Translations under genes and position numbers: made by a program
Assembly: GCF_027244095.1 (NCBI RefSeq)
Contig: NC_069661.1
Span: forward strand, 121,833,501 to 121,897,500
DNA: 64,000 bases
Direction of reading: 5' to 3'
From: Hemicordylus capensis
Taxonomy: Eukaryota; Chordata; Lepidosauria; Squamata; Cordylidae
Shown: piece by piece, positions 56,471-64,000 of the stretch
Layout: each line of letters starts with the position of its first letter
Position numbering within the stretch: position 1 is the stretch's first letter
Notes under the pieces: generated by a model
What the model was told of the DNA's origin: nothing
Databases searched by the model: none
What the model saw: the letters and a program-made list of their open reading frames with translations, nothing else

Positions 56471-57189
56471 GTAGTATCCATAGTAATAATGAAGCTTCTC
56501 CAGCAGTGTAAGGGGACGGTTGGTTTTGTGCTATTATAATAATGTGCTTGGATAGCAGTGGTAGTCTTGTGTTATGATTTTCAAAGAATGCATTCAGATA
56601 ACTGATTTTGAATACTGCATAAGCTGTTGTAGGGTTCTATGTCAATTTTTTGCCATCTGAAGTAGTAAATACTTCTGAAGAAGTAGTTTGCAACCTTAAC
56701 TTATGCTACAATGAAAATAAGTGCTACCAAATTCATACTTTAAAATTTGATTGTAATGTGCCTCTGGATATATCCCCTTTTCCTCTGGAAATTAAACAAT
56801 AGGGAAGGTGATTTAAGTGTCCAAAGAAGTGGCATGTTTCATGGGCTAGAGGATAACTTTATAAAGTATTTTGTGTTGTGCTGGAAGTAGCATCCTAAAC
56901 ATATTTGTAAATCAGTGCTAGTAAGTGAAAAACATTTTGTTCAATGAAAATGTGTGATATTGTACTTGACACCTGAGAACTGAAACCTGAAAGATGCGTG
57001 CCAGATGTTTGGGCGGCGGGGGGCGCAATTTCAGTGCTTGCCCTAGGCGCCATTTTCCTTAGTTACGCCTCTGATATGGAATCCCCACTGCCCAATCAGG
57101 TGCTTCTGCTTGCAAACTCAGCCAATCGCCTCCTTCCTAGCACGTCGCCGCACATGGCCCATCTACAAGAAATAAGTATATAGATGTTA

Positions 57190-57238
57190 ACCGCCCAGAG
57201 ATGAAAGTTTGGGTGGTATAGAAGTTTGAGTGATAAAA

Positions 57239-57284
<46 letters not shown>
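57190..57284 (+). repeat. L2-like 3' tail with (TAAA)n
   Basis: ACCGCCCAGAGATGAAAG, GGTGGTATAGAAGTTTGAG and then a TAAA microsatellite at 57232-57284. Confidence 0.8.
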
Positions 57285-57285
<1 letters not shown>

Positions 57286-58860
57286 CACTCAAAATTATCC
57301 ATAGAAATAGGAAAAGCAGACGCCAAAGAATCTCCTGGTACTGCTCTCAATGTTGATTCAAGTTCAAAGTGGATACAAACACCTTTATTCACAAAGTGCC
57401 TTGCAAATTGGTTGCAGGTCAGTAGCACACAGGAGCCTTCCATAGCACCCTGAAAGCCAAGATTTAAAAGGCCTCTCGTTACTTGGAAAATTGTGATGAG
57501 ATGCAACGGTGGTGGAAACATTTCCTATCACGCTGTAGCCATCATCACTGCCATTCATTACTTCCAGCTCTCCAGAAACCAGGAAGTGGAAGAGAGTGGG
57601 AGGGACAACTCAAAAGCAATCATGTCACTGCTCAAACCACTCCCCCATTCTACAGATTGGCAGATGCTTCAACGGGACCACTAGTCATGGCAGCAGGAAA
57701 CTCCCCAAGAACCATCTGGATCCACTAGTTTCTAAGGCAGAGCCAGGAGAAGGCATTTGTGCCTCCAAGGCAAAGTTTGAACATTAATCCCCCAATGAAA
57801 GTATGAAGTACACCATTTTGCCTCCAGTCCCAGCACTGGTTCCTGACTTCTGCCCAAGATGCTCTGCCCAACTTGTCATCAACATTTGATGTTGGGTGGA
57901 GAATCTCAGGCAACAGTCGAGAACCTGTGTGGGAACCAGAGATTGACAGGTTCAGACAATATGTCCGCTGGGAGCGTGCATTTTCCAGGAACCTCTGGTT
58001 CCTGTCTTACTTCTGGGTAGTTGAATGAGTCCTATATATTACAGGGTACTGCTATCCCTTCCTGCCATAAACATATTTATAGCTTTCCTGAGGAGCAGGA
58101 TCATGTACACATTTCAGGCTGTAGATGGTACCACACAGTGAATTGCTGTTGAAAGGAGAGTGGTATTCTAGTTTCACACTGTATCTATATCTGTCCATGT
58201 TTTGTAATGATTCAGGCAACCCCTCTCCCCCCCTCACACACTGCAAATCACCAAATATTTGTGGGGTACCATCCACTGGAAGTATTTGGGCCTTCTTTTT
58301 AATGCCTATGACTTGTAGCATTGCCATATATATGCTACAGAGGGAGGAATATTCTGATGTTAAAAATTGCTTTACGAAGTATAACACTTAGTAGTTACAG
58401 CTGTCATTTGCTGCATCCCTTTGTGTGCTGGGCTCAAGGCAGTTGCCTCACACACCTACCCCTCATCCTGGCTCTGATACAAGGGCAGTCAAGAAAGAAT
58501 TATTTAAAATGAATCCTCAGTCGGCACAAATGAGAAAAAATTAATCATGACAAAGTCCCAGTGAATGTTATAGAAAGCCGTGCAATTAAGGCTGGGCCAA
58601 AGGTTTGGCACAAAACTTCCTATGCCAAACAAAATTCAGTTAAAATACAGTTATAGGTAAAAGGATATAGTGAAAATATTTTATCTCTTTTGCATTATCA
58701 AGTGTGCACATGATTTGATGTGGGGAGAGGGGGAGAGGAATGAAACTCATCCCAAGTTTTATATCATAGCTAGCTTGTTAAGCCAAATGTGAGTCCGAGA
58801 GTATGAGGATCAGATTCCCCTGTCACAACTGGAGATTTCTGATAACAGCAATTACATTAC
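57285..58860. other. Unassigned DNA
   Basis: No exon or repeat family recognised. Confidence 0.35.
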
Positions 58861-58879
58861 TCCATGTTAGATTACAAAG

Positions 58880-59150
58880 GCTTCCAGACACAACCTTTCT
58901 TTCTTCCCGCCTGGCCTCCACCGCCTTCTTCTGCCTGCCCCCGCCGTTTTCTCTGCCTGCCTACTGCTGCCATTTGCCACCATCTCCACACACCCCCGGG
59001 CCCCTGGCCCAGCTGCCGCCACAATTTTCTTTCCTCCCGCCCATCCCTGTCACTATCCGGCAGCTGTTCACGAACTCTCATGAGAGCTGCCACACATGGG
59101 ATTAGTGAAAGATACGCCTAAAAGAACTATAGAGAGAGATCGTTTCGTTG
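58880..59150 (+). repeat. Pyrimidine-rich block, related to 29690 and 53000
   Basis: A CT-rich segment ending CACACATGGGATTAGTGAAA and CCTAAAAGAACTATAGAGAG. Similar ends (gccaca...atatagagag) follow the CT-rich blocks at 29880 and 57150. Confidence 0.4.
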
Positions 59151-59555
59151 AGCTTATTTGCTCCAACATGTATATACCCTCTAAACAAGAAGTGGTACTA
59201 ATAGAAATGATATCTGGATGTATTTGTAAGGGGAGCACAACACTTAATACTTGTGGTCTTTCTGGAATGTAGCTGATAATATCATCTACAGGATTGTTCA
59301 GAAAGATCTTCCTTTTAGGATCCATGTGGAAAGAGAATTTGGGCATGCAGGCTTCTTCCCTTCCCCTTTGTATTTCTCTCAGTCACTTCTGGATAGCTAA
59401 TCTTCCAAGATCAGGAGAAATCCTGTGTTCAAATAAACAGAAGATCTCTGGGTTCAGTTGTTCATCCTCTCTGTAGTGAGAGGAGGAAAGGAAAAAGAGG
59501 GTGTGTGTAAGTCCCATCATGTAAACCCAAAGTCTGCTTCTCCTTCTCTTCCCAG
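59151..59555. other. Unassigned DNA
   Basis: No feature recognised. Confidence 0.35.
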
Positions 59556-59566
59556 GTACAATCTGG

Positions 59567-59801
59567 TAAAGGTAAAGGGTGCTGTCAAGTCAATTTCAAC
59601 TTCTGGTGCCCACAGAGCCCTGTGGTAGTCTTTGGTAGAATACAGGAGAGTTTTACCATTGCCTCCTCCCACACAGTATGAGCTGATGCCTTTCAGCCTT
59701 TTCCTATATTGCTGCTGCCCAATATGGTACCAGTGGGGATTCGAACCAGCAACCTTCTGCTTGTTAGTCAAGCCTTTCCCTACTGCACCACTTAAGGTGA
59801 T
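59567..59801 (-). mobile_element. tRNA-derived SINE (type A) with 11-bp target duplication
   Basis: Minus-strand full-length copy: head GGTGCAGTAGGGAAAGGC, B box GCTGGTTCGAATCCCCACTG, end GTTGAAATTGACTTGACAGC. GTACAATCTGG flanks it at 59556-59566 and 59802-59812. Confidence 0.93.
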
Positions 59802-59823
59802 GTACAATCTGGGGGGAGACAAT

Positions 59824-60113
59824 AATGAGGTCATTCACACAATCGAAAGCTGTGTTCTGCCTGGGTTTGGGAGCTGTGTGTGCTCCCAATTTTCAGTTGT
59901 GTGGAAGCAAGGCAGGAGGAAAACCTGGGTAGAAGTGACTGTGTGGAAGCAAGGTAGGACGAACACCTGGATAGCTTTTCCTCCTACCTTGCTTCCACAC
60001 AATCACTTCTCCCCAGGTTTTCCTCTTACCTTGCTTCCATACAACCAGAAATTGGGAGCTCCCAACCCAAACCCAGGTAGAAAGCAGTTTTTGATTGTGT
60101 GAACGACCTCATT
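59824..60113. mobile_element. Foldback MITE of about 290 bp
   Basis: AATGAGGTCATTCACACAAT at the left; the reversed right end reads AATGAGGTCGTTCACACAAT. Pairing continues inward through CCTGGGTTTGGG and TTGTGTGGAAGCAAGG to the centre, so almost the whole element folds on itself. An arm-internal duplication (TGTGTGGAAGCAAGG) is present. Superfamily not established; target duplication not clear. Confidence 0.85.
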
Positions 60114-60199
60114 GTATGAACAGTGTTGTATGTTGAGTTCATTGTATGAACTCTAGGATAACATAAATACATTGTTTTAGCATTGGAATCTCTAAGCCA

Positions 60200-60983
60200 A
60201 GTGTTTACAATTCTCAGAAAGACCAAGAGGGATGGAGTCGTATGCGCCTCCTGGGGGAGGGAGTTCCAGAGCCTCATTACCAAATGAACTTCTTTAGAGT
60301 TGGCAGATGGAGCAGGGTCTCCTTGAAAGATTGCACTGTGTGGTTAGAATTCCCTAGCAGTAGGTGATCCCTAAAATACCCCATGCCCAGCCTCCTAGAC
60401 AGCAATCAAAGGCTGGCATTCATCCTAACAAAATGCTTGCATGATGCACGAAGTTGCTTTAGTGCAAGGACACTGCACAGCTGCACAAAGTTATGCTTGA
60501 AGTTGTGTTCTTGCACTATTGCATAATTTGGCTAAACAGGTGAGGTGCGCCACAGGTTGTGAACCTTGTTGCATATGTACAAACATGTTTGTGCTAGTGC
60601 AACACTTGTCCGGAATGCAAGCTCTAGACTTAGCACAACTAGCTAGTGCCATGTGTTTGTACAAACACTTCAAGTGTATTTAATTACACCCAGAAACAGA
60701 TGTGAAACCAATGCAGATTAAATAAAATGGAATAATATGCCCCCCATAAGAGACCCCCACCAGTAATCTGGCTGTAGTATTCTAGACCAGTTGAAGTTTC
60801 TGAATACTTTTCAAGGGCAGCCTGTGTGTTGTAGTAATCTAAGTGAGATGTGACCAAGGCATGAATGCAATTGGCCAGACCTGCTGTCTCCAAGAAAGGC
60901 TGCAATTGGCCCACTAGCCAAAGGTATACAAAAGGGTTCCTTGCCACAGCTGCCATCAGATTTTCTGAGGAGCAGAATTGCAT
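60200..60983 (-). mobile_element. L2 LINE fragment, strongly decayed
   Basis: Minus-strand phrases: LASGPIAAFLGDSRSGQLHS matching the QLYPFLEKADLATVTHAL region, then ALVTSHLDYYNT (TSRLDYCNA in L2), and further on RLWNSLPQEAHTTPS near 60270 (RLWNALPVAIRSS). Much is deleted between these. Clearly older than the L2 at 10 kb. Confidence 0.75.
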
Positions 60984-62444
60984 ACAGGAGCAACCCCAGA
61001 CTCCTTATGTCCTGAGGCTCAGTGTGTGGAGCCTAAGAGTTCATGTTGCAAGAGCAGAGTTGGGCAATCAAAATAAAATAATTTAAGCTTTTCCTTCTAG
61101 TCTAGCTTATACCCCAGCACAGAATTGTCACCTTCTTTCCCATATGTTATTCAGTAAATCTAGTATGTCTATATTGGTGCCCACTCCTCAAGTCTCTTTT
61201 CATACAGAAAAAGAAAGATATGAAGACAGGAAGAAAGTTTAGAAGAAGGAAATGCAGAGAAAGGTAGGTTGGAGAGGTCTTGGAACAAGAAGTGAAGATG
61301 GACCCCAGGCCCCACTCCTTCCCACCCCATGTCTTTGCTGCAGAAGAATGGTAAAGAAATGGTGAAAAACAAAATATTCTCAGTCATGTCCTTTCTCTTT
61401 CTTGTATGCAAATAATATTATACACTCCCCACACAGCACCCCCTTCCTCTCTCAGGACCCAGGCACATTTATCCCACCTTTTCCAATCATAGCTACACCC
61501 CTGAGGAAATGGCTCAAATTTTTAAATAGCAGGAGGAAGCCCCTTGCTTTTGACCTTCATCCTGGGATTTAACTCTTTCTCCCAGAGAAGAAGGCTAAAA
61601 CCTTGAAACTTCATGTCAAACTCTGAGATCCAAAAATCTATTTGTGGGTGACGAAGAAAAATGAGGAAAAGTGGTTATTATGCTTAAATAGAGGTTACCA
61701 ATGGTCACACATGGCAATTTTATTTTGCTGAGTAACAAAGCCTGAAGAGTACTTGCACAATTCTGTGGAAAAAATATTGCTGAATGGAGGAAGGATTCGA
61801 TTTCACTGTAGCAATCATTCACCTAGTTGCCAGGAATTACCTCAATTGCCTTTAAAATGTTTTTCTGTAAAAGAGGAGTGGTGCAGCCATAATTTTCCCT
61901 TACGTGGAAAAATACTACAACATTTGCAGGGAGAGGCCAGATCGTTTCCATATAATCCCAGTAGTACAGTCCTACAGATGTCTAGAATCCTGGCTCACAA
62001 ATGAGAAATGGGCTAGCTCAAAGGAATTCATCATATTCATCAGGACAGCCATGGAGTTTTTCTGTTTTATCACCACAAAAACCTTATGGGGCAGATTAGG
62101 CTGAGGGAGAAGTCAGATTGAAATGTAATGGGACACAATGGTTTCCCACCATAAGCGTAAGGTAGCGTAAGAAACAATGTTCTTGTTTTTAAGAACAAAC
62201 CAAAGTTTGTTCTTAAGGTATAAGATTGTTTTTTCATCCCCAGGGAGCTGTGGTTTGTTAATGAACTAGATTTTAAAACAAGCCTGGATATAAAACTTCA
62301 GCAGCCTGAAGCTTCCTTAGGCTTTTTTTCCTAATGGAAAACCATGGTTTCCCATTATATCTGAACCCAGCCATGGAACCTAGATCAATGAGTTTTATGG
62401 CTCAGTAGGCATTTGAATCTAAGTCTTAATGGTCCGTTTTCAAC
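60984..62444. other. Unassigned DNA
   Basis: A SINE-body-like AACCTTATGGGGCAGATTAGG is at about 62080-62105. Otherwise nothing recognised. Confidence 0.4.
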
Positions 62445-62845
62445 ACATATCGGCTACTCACACAAGCAGCCAGCCAGGTTAGGGATGCCCAGGTTAGGTA
62501 AGCAGAGTAGGGCTGCTTGTGTGCAGTGCCAGTATCAAATCAAATCCTGACTCTCCCTCCCCCACAAGTCCAAGTTTGGTACCCAGGCATTTACCTGGAT
62601 TAAAGGGCACAAGTGCACCCATACCCCAGGTACAGGATCATGTGTATGCTTGGGCTGAACGCAGCACAAGCATACACAGAGATGGACACCTAGAGTGCCC
62701 ATCTCACAGGGGTATCCCCCAATGCACCATGCTCATCTCACAATGCATTGTGGGATATCTGGAGGCACGTTGTCCTGGCCTCCAGAGATCCATGCTGCTT
62801 GGAGCAACGCAGACCATCCGGGAGTGTGAGCCATGCTCACACTCA
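62445..62845 (+). repeat. GC-rich dispersed repeat, second copy of the 33197 type
   Basis: AGTGCCAGTATCAAATC, TACCCAGGCATTTACCTGG, CAATGCATTGTGGGATATCTGG and TGGCCTCCAGAG are in the same order as at 33240-33520. Confidence 0.6.
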
Positions 62846-62921
62846 GCATTTTCTTGGTCATCTTGGTCCATGCAGCATTTGCTTGGTCATCTTGGTCCAT
62901 GCAGCATTTGCTTGGTCATCT
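62846..62921. repeat. 29-bp tandem repeat, 2.6 copies
   Basis: The unit GCATTTGCTTGGTCATCTTG plus nine more bases occurs at 62846-62874 (one change), 62875-62903 and partly at 62904-62921. Confidence 0.92.
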
Positions 62922-64000
62922 GCGGAGAGGGAGTTGGACCCTGCCTTGCCCCTACCCCACCCACCCACTTGTGTGGATAGCCTTACTGTCAGTCAAATGA
63001 ATGGCTAATTGCTGGAGAAGATGAGGACATTGTCTTGACACCTCTCAGTCCAGTTTTTGCTCTCATTTCATAACTGAGACAGACAGTTCATCATGAATAT
63101 GACATGTACTGAATGAAGCTTCATCAACACCTTCCGCTGTATAAGAGAGCAGAACCCTGAAGTAATAATCACTTTATTTAGCATGCAGATGGATAGGGCC
63201 ATTTAAAAGAATAACCTCTGTGACAAGTGGCACCCTGCCCATAAGCCTGAGACACTGCTAAGGGGTGGGAGGAGCAGTCTGTATCCAAAACTTAACCGTA
63301 TACTTATGTGGACCAATATCACTGATGTATTTTATATCTACTTCACTTTATCTAGCTTTTGCTGCCACCACTTTTAATCCCCAAAGAACTGTGTGAGAAG
63401 AAATTATAACTGGACACAGGATGGACTTTTAAATAAAACTAAAACAGGTGTATTTACTTACAAGCAGCTTAAAGGTTTTTATCTACCAAAGCAGAGCTCA
63501 CACTCGTAATGTTTTCTATAACAACAGTGACTACAGTGTAAGACACACAGATTCCACCCACTGGCAGACGTTCTACACAGTGAACATGGACAGATGGATA
63601 AACAATATGACCGAGGTAGCCACAGTTGGATCGCCTATCACCTATAGACACAGATCATGTCCTACCCGCTCCCTCCCTTGACCCAGTCCCTCCCCATCAG
63701 TTCCAGAACAGACTCTATCTCTCTAGAGATCCTCTCTCTAGCCCTGTCTGTCCCTATCTAACTCTCCCTCAGAGCTTACAGAAAGGAAGTTCAGCTGCCA
63801 CTCTCTGCTCCATTCTAAAGCCCCTCCCTTAGGAATCCCACCTGGAGGGTGGTTCCTTGGGCTTTAAAAGATGATTGACAGGACTGGAACTGTTGCCAAC
63901 TATCACAGCCTTCCTGCATGTAAAAAACTAACATCAGAAAGACTCTAGCCAGTCCATTGCCTGAAGCACTAGTATACTTCTTGCAAGGAAGGCTTTTTGG
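62922..64000. other. Unassigned DNA to the right edge
   Basis: CT-rich from about 63660 to 63840. An LTR-like end was considered here but not supported. No exon recognised. Confidence 0.35.

Larger units (their letters stand above)
54248..57073. mobile_element. Large non-autonomous hAT element carrying a CpG-rich segment
   Basis: 12-bp perfect inverted ends: CAGAGGCGTAAC at 54248 and GTTACGCCTCTG ending at 57073. Flanked by identical ATATGGAA (54240-54247 and 57074-57081). Length 2826 bp. There is no transposase-like frame. The left third (about 54380-55240) is CpG-rich with a (GCAC)n repeat and a GCTG run, resembling a promoter or 5' UTR. A type B SINE lies at 55322-55552 and a dispersed repeat at 56330-56470. 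The right end (GGGCGCAATTTCAGTGCTTG to the terminus) is again GC-rich. The perfect duplication suggests a fairly recent insertion. Confidence 0.93.

Noticed and set aside
62846-62921. CRISPR-like repeat
   Set aside because: Direct tandem units without spacers, in vertebrate DNA.
63400-63900. LTR-like end with AATAAAACT near the right edge
   Set aside because: No ends, duplication or internal genes could be identified.

Overview
This is a 64-kb piece of vertebrate nuclear DNA, almost certainly from a squamate reptile (lizard or snake). Genes are sparse and split by long introns. The rest is packed with short SINEs with tRNA-like or 5S-rRNA-like heads, CR1, L2 and L1 LINE fragments, and many small hAT-type DNA transposons whose 8-bp target duplications can still be read. 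No bacterial features, operons, CRISPR arrays or functional RNA genes were found.

Two host genes are recognised, both on the minus strand and in the order known from human chromosome 4p16. The first coding exon of OTOP1 (otopetrin-1 proton channel) lies at 14710-15154 in a CpG-rich promoter region. The rest of OTOP1 should lie to the left, and no further exon was seen in positions 1-14700. TMEM128, a small four-pass membrane protein, is complete: coding exons at 40664-40793, 37647-37788, 32951-33112 and 26633-26732 join in frame to 177 codons with consensus splice sites, and a poly(A) signal follows 36 bases after the stop. In human the next gene is LYAR, but no LYAR exon was recognised between 41 kb and the right edge.

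Region by region. 1-4.2 kb: a decayed non-LTR retrotransposon (minus) with a tandem repeat inside it. 4.2-10 kb: unique DNA, a strong 44-bp-arm hairpin, a CR1 LINE tail and microsatellites. 10-11.7 kb: an L2 LINE with an open 478-codon reverse transcriptase region. 11.7-14.1 kb: two hAT elements. 14.6-15.8 kb: OTOP1 exon 1 and promoter. 16-26 kb: OTOP1-TMEM128 intergenic DNA with SINEs, hAT MITEs and a tandem array. 26.6-40.8 kb: TMEM128 and its repeat-rich introns. 41-64 kb: no recognised genes. It holds a nested L2/CR1/SINE pile at 50.7-52.9 kb, a pyrimidine-rich block, and a 2.8-kb hAT element at 54248-57073 that carries a CpG-island-like segment.

There is no evidence of a novel multi-gene system. 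The most unusual items are the CpG-bearing hAT element, the near-perfect 5.7-kb hairpin, the 165-bp tandem array in TMEM128 intron 1, and the long series of hAT insertions with intact target duplications. Family comparisons come from memory, not from searches.
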